Shown in pieces: positions 26,030 to 34,110 of a DNA stretch of 46,336 bases. A model generated the notes under the pieces. That model worked only from the letters and a program-made list of their open reading frames with translations, made no database searches and was not told the DNA's origin. The translations under genes were made by a program, and so were the position numbers. Location of the stretch: the NCBI RefSeq assembly GCF_014845095.1, contig NZ_NKUG01000079.1:1-46336 (forward strand), given 5' to 3'. Within the stretch, counting starts at the first letter, position 1; each line of letters begins with the position of its first letter. The DNA is from Methylobacterium bullatum (GTDB taxonomy: Bacteria > Pseudomonadota > Alphaproteobacteria > Rhizobiales > Beijerinckiaceae).

Positions 26030-26293
26030 TCACGCTTGCTGGGGCGGGAGGGAATCGCCGCCCTCCGTCGCCTCGGCCTTCGCCGCACGGTCCCGCTCGG
26101 CCCGCAACTCCTTCTCGGCCATGAGCCAGAACTCGATCTCGAACCCCATCGGCTGGTGATTGCGCTCCCAGAGTTCATAGGCGCGCCGGCGGATCTGATC
26201 GAATGTCGGCCCAGTGGCGCGGGCCGTCGCATCCCGCATCATCTGTGCCGTGCCTCGTGCTGATCCTGCCTCATCCGAACCCTGTTTCAGCAT
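26030..26293 (-). CDS. DUF2934 domain-containing protein
   Basis: 87 residues ending in the DUF2934 motif IRRRAYELWERNHQPMGFEI followed by EFWLMAEKELRAE. This short helical domain is common in methylobacteria and other rhizobiales and has no known role. The start is uncertain: ATG 26293, ATG 26242 or 26239, and an upstream ATG at 26368 are all in frame, and only the domain itself (from about 26200 to 26060) is well supported. Confidence 0.75.
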   Translation of the reverse strand: MLKQGSDEAGSARGTAQMMRDATARATGPTFDQIRRRAYELWERNHQPMGFEIEFWLMAEKELRAERDRAAKAEATEGGDSLPPQQA

Positions 26294-26718
26294 TCCCCGC
26301 CGGCCTCGTTTCGCGTCTGTCGCGTGTGATGTGGATGGGGCCATGGCATGGCCCCGGCGCCGGGACATTCACACATGGCAAGAGCGGGACCGATGTCGGG
26401 CCATTCCCCGCGACGGCTCCCCGATCGACAACGGTCCATCTCGAGCCAGGGCGCCTCGGCGCCGTTGTCGCACATGCAAGAGGCGGGCGCGCGCCCGCGG
26501 GAGGGAGATGGACCGTACGGGAGGGCTCTTTCCGCGCGTCCTCCACCCGGGCGGGTCGCAGGACGAGAACGGGCCGTCGGACGTGACATCCCCCGCCCCC
26601 TTCGGCGACAGCGAGTGTGCTCGGAAGCACGTGATGGCGTGTGCGAGGTGGATCGATGCGTCCCGCGCCGCGCGGTCGATGATATGGCCTCGTTCCACGC
26701 GGGAGCAGGATCGGCTCC
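26294..26718. other. Intergenic region with no supported gene
   Basis: About 425 bases between the divergent DUF2934 and phosphoesterase genes. Overlapping open frames on both strands are arginine- and proline-rich shadows without ribosome sites. It presumably holds promoters for both genes. I see no repeat or RNA gene. Confidence 0.4.
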
Positions 26719-27876
26719 GTGCCGATCGTCCACCGTCGCCGATACGAGAGCATGTTTCACCTGATCTTCGGTTTGCCCTGCCTGTACGTCATCACCAGGG
26801 TACTCTGGCCCCTGCCATGGCCGCTCGCCGTGAAGGCCGGCGTCGCCGTCCTGCTGCTCGTCGCGTCGCAGTACCATCTGTGGAGCCGCCTCTCGTCCGG
26901 CTCGGTCTTCGCGCCCGAGTTTCCCCGGCTGCTGATCGTGCTGTTCAACTGGGCCTTCGGGGCGATCGTCCTCCTGGCGGCGATGCAGCTGGCCCTCGAC
27001 GTCGTGGAGCTGGCCTCCAAGGTCATGCCCGGCGGAGGCTGGGCGATCCCGGCCGGCTGGCGCTACACCGAGGCGGCGCTGGCCATGCTCCTGTCGGCGG
27101 TGGCGGTGCAGCAGGCGGTGCGGGTGCCGCCGCTCAAGGACGTCACCGTCGAGATCGAGAACCTCCCGGCCGGTTTCGACGGCTTCACCCTGCTCCAGCT
27201 GACGGACCTGCATCTCAGCCGCCTGTTCCCGGCGGCCTGGGCGCGGGAGGTGGTGACGCGATCCAACGCGCTCGGCGTCGATCTCATCGTCATCACCGGC
27301 GACCTGATCGACGGGGCCCTCGCATCGCGCCGCGCCGACGTCGAACCGTTGCGGGGTCTCCGTGCCCCGGACGGGGTCTGGGTGATCCCCGGCAACCACG
27401 AGTATTTCTTCGACTACGCGGGGTGGATGCGCCGCTATGCCGAGCTGGGCATGGGCGTGCTGGAGAACCGGCATACAATCCTGAGGCGCGGCGCCGATGC
27501 GTTGGTCCTCGCGGGCGTGACCGACCTGTCGGCGTCGCATTCGGGCCGGCCGGTGCACGACCTCGACGCCGCTTTGGCCGGTGCGCCGTCCGATGCCCCG
27601 ATCGTCCTCCTCGACCATCAGCCGAAGGATGCGGCGCGGGCGGCCGCCAAGGGGGTGGCCCTCCAACTCTCCGGGCACACGCATGGCGGGATGATCCAGG
27701 GCCTCGACCGCCTGGTCGCGCGCGCCAATGCCGGCTTCGTCTCCGGCCCCTACGCGGTCGGCGCCATGACGCTCTACGTCAACAACGGCACGGGGCTATG
27801 GCCCGGCTTCGCCTTGCGGCTCGGGACATCGTCCGAGCTGACGCGCATCACGCTCCGGGGCAAACCGCGATCCTAG
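26719..27876 (+). CDS. Membrane-anchored metallophosphoesterase (YkuE/YaeI-like)
   Basis: 385 residues. The first 145 hold about four membrane helices ([64 protein letters not shown]). The calcineurin-like domain follows, with the metal motifs TDLHLSR, TGDLIDG, GNHEY and a final SGHTHGG. Members hydrolyse phosphoesters, some acting on lipids such as UDP-diacylglucosamine. GTG 26719 has AGGA 8 bases upstream and is preferred; ATG 26752 is the alternative. The gene stands alone between an intergenic stretch and an insertion-element remnant. Confidence 0.88.
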   Translation: MPIVHRRRYESMFHLIFGLPCLYVITRVLWPLPWPLAVKAGVAVLLLVASQYHLWSRLSSGSVFAPEFPRLLIVLFNWAFGAIVLLAAMQLALDVVELASKVMPGGGWAIPAGWRYTEAALAMLLSAVAVQQAVRVPPLKDVTVEIENLPAGFDGFTLLQLTDLHLSRLFPAAWAREVVTRSNALGVDLIVITGDLIDGALASRRADVEPLRGLRAPDGVWVIPGNHEYFFDYAGWMRRYAELGMGVLENRHTILRRGADALVLAGVTDLSASHSGRPVHDLDAALAGAPSDAPIVLLDHQPKDAARAAAKGVALQLSGHTHGGMIQGLDRLVARANAGFVSGPYAVGAMTLYVNNGTGLWPGFALRLGTSSELTRITLRGKPRS

Positions 27877-27964
27877 ACCTGCGCGCGACCGCGTTGGGGT
27901 GGGTGCAGCTCTGGTGGTGAAAATCTGACGTTTGGTCCACGCTGCCGGGGCTGCTTTCGACCGA

Positions 27965-28120
27965 GGCTGTGTGAAAATGCGTCTCGGGCCGATACAAGTA
28001 GAACGATTTTCTGCAACAGTCCTCGAAAGTCGCTATTGCGGCCATTCGGCCTTATGTTTCTCTAGCTGCCATGAAACATTGCTCTCCTGCGTTGCGACGT
28101 GCTGACGTTTTTACACAGCC
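27965..28120. mobile_element. IS/MITE-like remnant with terminal inverted repeats
   Basis: The ends GGCTGTGTGAAAATG (27965-27979) and, inverted, GGCTGTGTAAAAACG (from 28120) form imperfect terminal repeats with an 8-base perfect outermost core plus AAAA. The 156-base interior is lower in GC and holds no transposase. The end sequence is of the kind seen at termini of IS elements in methylobacteria, so this is either a nonautonomous element or the fused ends of a deleted IS. No clear target duplication is visible. Confidence 0.5.
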
Positions 28121-28201
28121 TGGACCCTTCACAGATCCTCGGAAGGTCCGCTTCGCGGCAGCTTAATTAAGGATGACCCACGTCCGGGGTGGGTGGAAAG
28201 C

Positions 28202-28246
28202 CGAAGGTCTGCTTCCAGGTTTTAGCCATCGGTAGGCAGACCTTCG
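28202..28246. repeat. Hairpin with 11-base arms
   Basis: CGAAGGTCTGC (28202-28212) and GCAGACCTTCG (28236-28246) are perfect complements across a 23-base loop. The element lies just after the stop of the MerR gene (minus strand) and could act as its transcription stop; it lacks a T-run directly next to the stem. It may also belong to the preceding insertion-derived DNA. Confidence 0.5.
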
Positions 28247-28257
28247 ACCGCAGAACC

Positions 28258-29190
28258 TCAGTCGGAAAGCTGAAGGTTTTTCATCGCGTCGTTGAGCCAA
28301 GCCCAGGCCTTTCGATCCGCGGCAATTGGTGTGTCGCCATGGAGGATGATGACAAGCTCCCGGTACCGCCCCAAGCGACCGGCGTTCCTGTCGTACTGAG
28401 TGAAATGCCATTCGCGGAATGCACAATCAGGCTTTCGTCCGAGAGCACGGGCAGATCCTTCCAGCCACTCACGGGCGACGGCCTGAGCCTGAACACTCTG
28501 CGGCGACAGCCCGTCAACGATCCCTTTAAGCGCTGCCGCGTACGCTTTGGTCGAGGCAACCTTGTACGCAGCAGCGTCGAGGTTATCGGTCCAGAAAGCC
28601 TTCGTGCCTTCATGGACCTCGTGCTCGAACGAGGGGTCGGACAATAAGCCCGCAAGCTCGTCCCAGGCAGACAGCTGTTCCACCGTGGGGGCATCGGGCA
28701 GCTCAGGCAAACTCATCTCTAAGACCTGACGCCGCCACTCGCTATCGAGAGTAGTGCCTGCGGCTATGCGGTCGATAAACCGTTCAATCCGTACCGTCAT
28801 CTGCTGGTTGCTCAAGTTGCTCATGGTCCAAATCCTCCTCAGATCACTATCGGCAGGGTTTGGGACACGAAGCGTAGCACGAAGAACTGCGGCCATCCGC
28901 TGCATGGCTGCAATCTCCGCTTCGAGGACGTCAAGGCGGGTTTGCAGTACGTCCGACAAGGACAGACGGCGTGCCAAGAGACGCTCAATCGTGTCCAGGC
29001 TGACCCCAGCCTCGCGTAATGCGTGGATGAGATCGAGCTTGGCCACGTCCTCATCGGTGTAGAACCGATAGTTGGACGCAGAGCGCAATGCTGGCGGCAG
29101 CAGGCCCTTATCGGAGTAGAACCTGATACGTCTGACCGGTTGCCCAGTGAGACGCGCCAGATCGCCTATCGTGTACGTCTTCGCTCCCAT
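28258..29190 (-). CDS. MerR family transcriptional regulator
   Basis: 310 residues. The N-terminal winged helix is typical: YTIGDLARLTGQPVRRIRFY, SDKGLLPPA and NYRFYTDEDVAKLDLIHALR, then the long dimerisation helix. The C-terminal 180 residues form a helical effector-binding domain I do not recognise (rich in Trp and Leu, WEEL-like repeats such as AWDELAGLL and FWTDNLDAA). No metal-binding cysteine pair is seen, so it is not a metal sensor. ATG 29190 gives the standard MerR start. The gene is lower in GC than its neighbours and sits beside the IS-like remnant, suggesting horizontal transfer. Confidence 0.85.
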   Translation of the reverse strand: MGAKTYTIGDLARLTGQPVRRIRFYSDKGLLPPALRSASNYRFYTDEDVAKLDLIHALREAGVSLDTIERLLARRLSLSDVLQTRLDVLEAEIAAMQRMAAVLRATLRVPNPADSDLRRIWTMSNLSNQQMTVRIERFIDRIAAGTTLDSEWRRQVLEMSLPELPDAPTVEQLSAWDELAGLLSDPSFEHEVHEGTKAFWTDNLDAAAYKVASTKAYAAALKGIVDGLSPQSVQAQAVAREWLEGSARALGRKPDCAFREWHFTQYDRNAGRLGRYRELVIILHGDTPIAADRKAWAWLNDAMKNLQLSD

Positions 29191-29250
29191 GGCGACCCGA
29201 GTACGGCCTCCACCGAGTGGAGGGTCAACACCTGTTCGGAGAATCTGGTA

Positions 29251-29311
29251 AAAGCGGTTCGGCAGGGAGACGACCGCTTTCACAATTCGGTCGCCGCCGT
29301 CCAAGCGACCG
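29251..29311 (-). terminator. Possible paired hairpins after the SDR gene
   Basis: Two inverted repeats lie 55-115 bases beyond the stop of the gene at 29367-30002. One is CGGTCGC/GCGACCG (29288-29294 and 29305-29311). The other is AAAGCGGT/ACCGCTTT (29251-29258 and 29273-29280), followed on the minus strand by another T. They could end transcription of the SDR operon before MerR, but the tail is short, so this is a weak call. Confidence 0.3.
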
Positions 29312-29366
29312 TTGTTGCGCCGCGCTTTTTCTCCCCAAACCACCATCCACTTCGGCGAAGAGCGCT

Positions 29367-30002
29367 CTAGCCGATGAGGACGACGGCCTTGCGCTCGTAG
29401 GATCGCCCGTCGATCTCGCCGGCGATGAAATGCGCCACGTCGGCCCGGGAGATCAGGCCGTTCCGCCAGGACGCGGGCTCCGTCAGGATCCTGTAGCGTC
29501 CCGTGGCGGAGCCGGGCGTCAGCACGCCGGGCCGGACGAAGGTCCAGTCCAGGCCGCTTCGACGGATCCGCATCTCCTGGGCGTCCTTGTCGTCATAGGC
29601 CCGCCCGAACACGAGGCGGAAGGGGATGCGTTGCAGCAGGCCGATGGCGTCACGGCTGTCGCCGGTGCCGAAGCCCGTCACGGAGAGGATGCGCCGCACG
29701 CCGGCTGTCTCCATGGCCGGCACCAGCACGTTGGTGGCCGCCGAGAACAGGGTCACCGGCCCGAGCAGGTTCTTCGCCGGCACGCCCAGCGCCTGCACCA
29801 CGACGTCGATGCCCTCCAGGGCGGATGCGATATCGGCGGCGTTCAAGGCGTCGCCGGGGAAGCGTTCCAGCCCCTGGCCCGACAGCGACATGGTCGCGGC
29901 GGACCGGGCGAAGGCCCGCACGCGATGGCCGGCCGCCAGGGCCGCCTTCACGGTTTCCAGGCCGATGCCCTGGCTGGCGCCGATGACGAGGACGTGGGCC
30001 AT
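29367..30002 (-). CDS. NAD(P)-binding protein (atypical SDR/NmrA-like)
   Basis: 211 residues with an N-terminal Rossmann motif VLVIGASQGIGLETVK and the arginine of an RAFARS strand, which favours NADP. No classical YxxxK active site is evident; DWTFVRPGVLTPGSATG and SRADVAHFI resemble the YwnB/NmrA-like atypical SDR group, which are oxidoreductases or redox sensors. It follows the HWE kinase gene by 44 bases on the same strand. ATG 30002 is the first start that begins directly with the Rossmann strand. Confidence 0.88.
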   Translation of the reverse strand: MAHVLVIGASQGIGLETVKAALAAGHRVRAFARSAATMSLSGQGLERFPGDALNAADIASALEGIDVVVQALGVPAKNLLGPVTLFSAATNVLVPAMETAGVRRILSVTGFGTGDSRDAIGLLQRIPFRLVFGRAYDDKDAQEMRIRRSGLDWTFVRPGVLTPGSATGRYRILTEPASWRNGLISRADVAHFIAGEIDGRSYERKAVVLIG

Positions 30003-30046
30003 GTCCGGTTTCCTGGTGGGTGAGGTGAAGAGGGACGGATGATCGG

Positions 30047-31024
30047 TCAGGCGACCGGGACGTGCATCGCGAAGCCGAGACCGGCCTCGTCGATCCGGCG
30101 GGTGAAGCTTCCGCCGAGGCTGCGCTCGATGGTCTGTTTCAACAGGCGGGATCCGAAGCCGCCGCCATCGGACGCGACCGCCCCCGAGGACGCCGAGGTC
30201 TCGTTCCAATCGAGCGTCAGCGTGCCGTCCGCAACGCGGCCCGTCACCGTCAGCGTGCCGCCTCCCGACAGGGCGCCGTACTTGGCCGAGTTGGTGGCGA
30301 GCTCGTGCAGGATCATGGCGTAGTCGTTGACCTTGTCGGGAGGCGCCACGGCGGCCTCCTCGACGTCGATCGCGATGTTGCCGCCGTCGAGATAGGGGGA
30401 CAGGATCCGCTCGGCCAGCGTCCGCAGCCTGACGTTGCCGTGGTCGCCGGCCTGTGCCCGCGTGGCGAGGGTGGTGGCTTCGTGCAGGACGCCGAAGCGT
30501 TGCGACAGGTCCTCGGCGAAGTGCGGAGTCGACGTGGCGCCCCGGGCGACGATGGCGGTCAGCGCCCGGGCGACGGAGAACATGTTCGAGACGCGATGGG
30601 CGAGCTCCGCCGTCAGGAGGTGCTCGGCTTCTTCGGCGCGTTTCTGCCGGGTGACGTCGAGAAAGATGGCCTGGACCCATTCGCCGACCTTACCGGCCTC
30701 CCCACCCACGCCGCGGGCGGAGACCCAGCGTGCGTGAGGGCCGTCGCCGATGCGGAAGTCGAAGCTGTAGGGGTGGGAATCCGTCTCGCTCGCCGCCCAG
30801 TCGCGCATCATCGCGCTGCGGTCCTCCGCGTTCACGCGCTCGAACAGGTCGTCGATGGGGACGACGGACTCGGAGGTTCCCCAGAACTCGCGGCAGAGCC
30901 CATCGAGCTGGGCCAGCCTACGCGTCGGTGACCAGGCCCATAGGGCGACACCGCCACGATGGATGGTGTCGGTGAAGCTCGCCAGCGTCCACTCGTAGCC
31001 AGTCGACGTCACATCCTCGGCCAT
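30047..31024 (-). CDS. HWE-family sensor histidine kinase with PAS domain
   Basis: 325 residues, soluble. A PAS domain covers about 10-130 (GVALWAWSP, FERVNAEDRSAM, FDFRIGDGPHARWVSA). The HWE kinase core follows: phosphoacceptor ELAHRVSNMFSV near residue 145, N-box ILHELATNSAKYGAL, and the tryptophan of the HWE motif in LTLDWNETS, then a late GGFGSRLL. Kinases of this class often work in the general stress or light response and phosphorylate single-domain regulators. No response regulator is adjacent. The PAS shows no LOV cysteine motif. Confidence 0.9.
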   Translation of the reverse strand: MAEDVTSTGYEWTLASFTDTIHRGGVALWAWSPTRRLAQLDGLCREFWGTSESVVPIDDLFERVNAEDRSAMMRDWAASETDSHPYSFDFRIGDGPHARWVSARGVGGEAGKVGEWVQAIFLDVTRQKRAEEAEHLLTAELAHRVSNMFSVARALTAIVARGATSTPHFAEDLSQRFGVLHEATTLATRAQAGDHGNVRLRTLAERILSPYLDGGNIAIDVEEAAVAPPDKVNDYAMILHELATNSAKYGALSGGGTLTVTGRVADGTLTLDWNETSASSGAVASDGGGFGSRLLKQTIERSLGGSFTRRIDEAGLGFAMHVPVA

Positions 31025-31453
31025 GCAATTCCTGATCGATCCCTGAACACGGGCGATGCCGATCGCATCGCCGGGGGGACAAGCCGCACGGCCGTAATTT
31101 GCTCCCTCACGCCATCGTCATCATACAACCGCGGCGATCGTTTCTCCTTGCGAAACCGCAAGCGGTCGGACCGCCCCCATCCTCCCTGGCGTTCGAGGCT
31201 TCAGGTCGGGCCGATTCCCGGTTCGACGAGGAGGGGCAGGTGGTCCGTGGACCGGCCCGACGACGACATGGTCGATCCGCAACAGCGGCCAGCCGCTCGG
31301 AAAGGTGGCGGAGCGGACCTTTGCCCGGCGATCCGCCTCGCAGGCGGCGACGACGGATGCCGTGGGACAGGACACGGACGCCGATCGAACGGGAGGGCAC
31401 GGACCGTGACCGGCGCGCGCGCGCCCCCGCGAAAGAGGATGCCGCTGCGGCGC
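31025..31453. other. Intergenic region with no supported gene
   Basis: 429 bases between the HWE kinase start and the stop of the exported acidic protein. Open frames here are arginine-rich shadows. The 31095-31160 part is AT-richer and may hold the kinase promoter. No repeat or RNA gene seen. Confidence 0.4.
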
Positions 31454-31741
31454 TCAATCGTCGTCGTCGTCGACGGGGGATCCGGAGGGGATCGGGCTGC
31501 CGTTCTCGACCCCGTTCTCGAACATGCCGGGCGGACCGTCGAAGCCGACGACGCCGTCCGGATTGTCCGGCGACACGTTGGGGTCCACCGGCGGCGGCAT
31601 GGTCCGGTCGAGGCGGCGCTCGATGCGTTCCTCGCGGCGCAGATCCTGGGTGATCGGCACGTCGCGGGGGCTCTGGGCCAGGGCCTCGGCGGCCGGGGAC
31701 GCCGCGAAGAGCCCCAGCAGGATAGCGGATCCGAACTTCAT
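31454..31741 (-). CDS. Small exported acidic protein with poly-Asp tail
   Basis: 95 residues. A signal peptide (MKFGSAILLGLFAASPAAEALA) is followed by a charged helix (RREERIERRLDR), then a proline- and glycine-rich disordered half (MPPPVDPNVSPDNPDG) ending in five aspartates encoded by GTC repeats on the plus strand. GAGG lies about 9 bases before ATG 31741. The low-complexity acidic end could bind Ca or other cations in the periplasm; no family recognised. Confidence 0.6.
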   Translation of the reverse strand: MKFGSAILLGLFAASPAAEALAQSPRDVPITQDLRREERIERRLDRTMPPPVDPNVSPDNPDGVVGFDGPPGMFENGVENGSPIPSGSPVDDDDD

Positions 31742-32169
31742 CTCATGCCTCCAGGCGCCGTGTCGGCTCCGTCGCCGGAGGTTATCGAGCCGCGGGCAAT
31801 AAAGACCAGTCAATTTCCATGCTGAAGAACGATTAACACAGGCTCGCGAGGACCGTAATTTGCGCCGATGCGGGCGAGCGCTTCTCGAATTCTGCGCGCA
31901 TGCATGGTCGTCCGCGTATCGGGCGGGACAGCGCGGGTGAGGCCGCGCCCGCCTCCGGTCGACCGGCGGATGTGGGGCCGCCGCCGCGCCGGCCCGCCCA
32001 TTGCTAAGCTCCATCCATCGGCGTCGGGTCGGGTCGCTGGACCACGCTTCCCGTCGATGACCGAAGGCCCGCCGTGTCCCGATCGTTATCCTCGTTCGCA
32101 GATGACACCCGAGACATCAGGACGAAACAGACACCTGGGACGTTGTCCTTTTCGGAAAGGGAGACCTGA
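31742..32169. other. Intergenic region with no supported gene
   Basis: 428 bases between two divergently transcribed small genes. The 31790-31870 part is AT-richer and may carry promoters. Remaining open frames are composition artefacts. Nothing else recognised. Confidence 0.4.
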
Positions 32170-32403
32170 ATGGACGCGAGCCTCATTGCCATGAACGACG
32201 AAGCCAACCGGATCGGCTCCGAGCGACTTCTGACGCAGCTGCGCGAGGAGGGGCTCGTCTATCGTCTCTGGGTGACGGGCACGGCGAAGGGAAGCCGCCT
32301 GCACATGCAGGTGAACGGGCTCGACGACGAACTCGAAGGCCGCCTCGTCCGCGTCCTCAGGGGCCGGGGCATGCAGCTCGATATCCAGCCGCTGACGTCG
32401 TAG
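32170..32403 (+). CDS. Small hypothetical protein
   Basis: 77 residues, soluble, with a helix (NDEANRIGSERLLTQLREEG) and then a strand-turn-strand (YRLWVTGTAKGSRLHMQVNG) and a final LVRVLRGRGMQLDIQ. The ATG has GGGAG 8 bases upstream, an unusually good ribosome site. No family recognised. It stands apart from both neighbours. Confidence 0.6.
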   Translation: MDASLIAMNDEANRIGSERLLTQLREEGLVYRLWVTGTAKGSRLHMQVNGLDDELEGRLVRVLRGRGMQLDIQPLTS

Positions 32404-32450
32404 GCGGCGCGGCCCTATCCGCTTCGGGCTTTCTGCTCGGCACCACCTGC

Positions 32451-32873
32451 ATGGCTCGGCGTTCTTCGCCTATGCTGTCCGCCGAGGTGCCCTGCGTGTC
32501 GTTGGCGTGTGAGTTTGAGAAGGCGAACGATTTCTTGAGCGCTACGGAAATCGCTACCGCATACTTGGAGGGCCGTATCAGGCCGCTGAGCGCGGCTATT
32601 GCGATCTTGCGATATGTCGATGCTTGGCAACCTGTTTGGCTAGCCACGAACGGTGCCACAGGCCCGCTCTCTGCCATCTACGCCGCGTCCGACGAGGCAG
32701 ATCGAATCGGCTTCCTGGGAGATTACGAGGAGAGATGGCACCCGGACGTCCGGTCTCAGAAGCGAGCGCAACTGGCTGAGGCAGAGGATCGCCTTGCAAA
32801 GCCGATGATGGCCGCCTGCCAAGCGATTCTGAGCTACGAGGGCACTCAGCATCACATGCAGCGTTCAAACTGA
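32451..32873 (+). CDS. Hypothetical protein, lower GC
   Basis: 140 residues, soluble and mostly helical. Segments such as FLSATEIATAYLEGRIRPL, AAIAILRYVDAW and LGDYEERWHPDVR look like a small alpha-helical domain, and composition is that of a real protein. The DNA is less GC-rich than its surroundings. It is convergent with the MFS gene, 4 bases apart. No family recognised; it may be an accessory gene of foreign origin. Confidence 0.55.
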   Translation: MARRSSPMLSAEVPCVSLACEFEKANDFLSATEIATAYLEGRIRPLSAAIAILRYVDAWQPVWLATNGATGPLSAIYAASDEADRIGFLGDYEERWHPDVRSQKRAQLAEAEDRLAKPMMAACQAILSYEGTQHHMQRSN

Positions 32874-32877
32874 CCCA

Positions 32878-34110
32878 CTACCGGACCGTCGATGAGGCGG
32901 CGCGGGGCCGTTCCAGGGAGGCGGAGACCGCCCATAGGGCCAACCCGCCCAGCGCCAGGGCGACGCCGACCCACCCCGTGGAGGGCAGGCCGAACCCGGC
33001 GGTGAGGGCGAGGCCGGCGAGCCACGGACCCAGCGCGTTGGCGAAGTTGAAGGCCGAGTGGTTGAGCGCGGCAGCCAAGGTCTGTGCGTCCTCGGCCACG
33101 TCCATCAGGCGCGTCTGCAGGATGGTGGCGAGGCCGCCGCCGCAACCGATGAGGAACACCACCGGCGCCAGGGTCCAGACGCTCTCCACCGCGAACGGGT
33201 AGAGGGCGAGAGCCGCCGCCGCCCAGACCAGGGTCAGCCCGGCCGCCGGCATCAGGGCGCGGTCGGCGGCCCAGGCGCAAACGAGGTTGCCTGCCGTGAG
33301 GCCGAGGCCGAACACGGCGAGCACCAGCGGGATCGCCACCGGCGCGGCATGGGTGACCTCGATGAGCGTCGAGGCGAGATAGGTATAGACCGAGAACAGG
33401 CCGCCGAAGCCGATGGCGCCGATGGCCAGGGTGAGCCAGACCTGCCCGCGCCGCAGCGCCCCGAGTTCGCGGAGCGCACTGGCGCCCGACGCCGGACGGC
33501 CGAGGGGCGCCAAGACCCGCACCGCCACCGCCGTCAGCATCGCCAGGACGGCGACGAGCCCGAAGCTCCAGCGCCAGCCCACGAGCTGGCCGATCCCGTT
33601 GGCGAGGGGCACCCCGGCCACCGTGGCGAGGGTGAGACCCAGGATCACCCGCGAGACCGCCTGGGTCCGCCGCTCCCGTGGGACGAGGGAGGCGGCGACG
33701 AGAGCGGCCACGCCGAAATAGGCCCCGTGCGGCAGGCCCGCCAGGAACCTGAACAGCAGCATCCCGTGATAGTTCGGGGCCAGGGCCGACAGGACGTTGC
33801 CCAGCGCGAACAGAACCATCAGCCCGACGAGGAGCGTCCGTCGGGCCATGGTGGCCGCCAGCACGGCGATGACCGGCGCGCCGACGACCACGCCGAGGGC
33901 GTAGGCGCTGATGACATGGCCGGCGGTCGGCGCGTCGATGCCGAGATCGGGCGCGAAGGCCGGAAGCAGGCTCATCGTGGCGAATTCGGTGGTACCGATG
34001 GCAAAGCCGCCCATGGCCAGGGCGGTGAGGACGAGGCCGGGATGCCGGCTGGGCGCCGCATCCGGCAGGCTGAGAGCGCCGGAACGGGTATCGAGGGTGG
34101 TGCCGGTCAT
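32878..34110 (-). CDS. MFS transporter (DHA1/AraJ-like exporter)
   Basis: 410 residues with about twelve hydrophobic helices. The DHA1 motifs are visible: GGFAIGTTEFATMSLLPAF in helix 1, a VVGAPVIAVLAATMARRTL loop 2-3 segment and RFLAGLPHGAYFGV in helix 4, as in AraJ/YdhP-type sugar or drug exporters. ATG 34110 overlaps the GH15 gene stop in ATGA, so it is translated with that hydrolase. The context suggests export of a sugar or sugar derivative, but drug efflux is equally compatible with the fold. Confidence 0.9.
   Translation of the reverse strand: MTGTTLDTRSGALSLPDAAPSRHPGLVLTALAMGGFAIGTTEFATMSLLPAFAPDLGIDAPTAGHVISAYALGVVVGAPVIAVLAATMARRTLLVGLMVLFALGNVLSALAPNYHGMLLFRFLAGLPHGAYFGVAALVAASLVPRERRTQAVSRVILGLTLATVAGVPLANGIGQLVGWRWSFGLVAVLAMLTAVAVRVLAPLGRPASGASALRELGALRRGQVWLTLAIGAIGFGGLFSVYTYLASTLIEVTHAAPVAIPLVLAVFGLGLTAGNLVCAWAADRALMPAAGLTLVWAAAALALYPFAVESVWTLAPVVFLIGCGGGLATILQTRLMDVAEDAQTLAAALNHSAFNFANALGPWLAGLALTAGFGLPSTGWVGVALALGGLALWAVSASLERPRAASSTVR

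Noticed and set aside
26369-26718. Several overlapping frames between DUF2934 and the phosphoesterase
   Set aside because: Arg/Pro/Ser-rich on both strands with no start signals; treated as intergenic.
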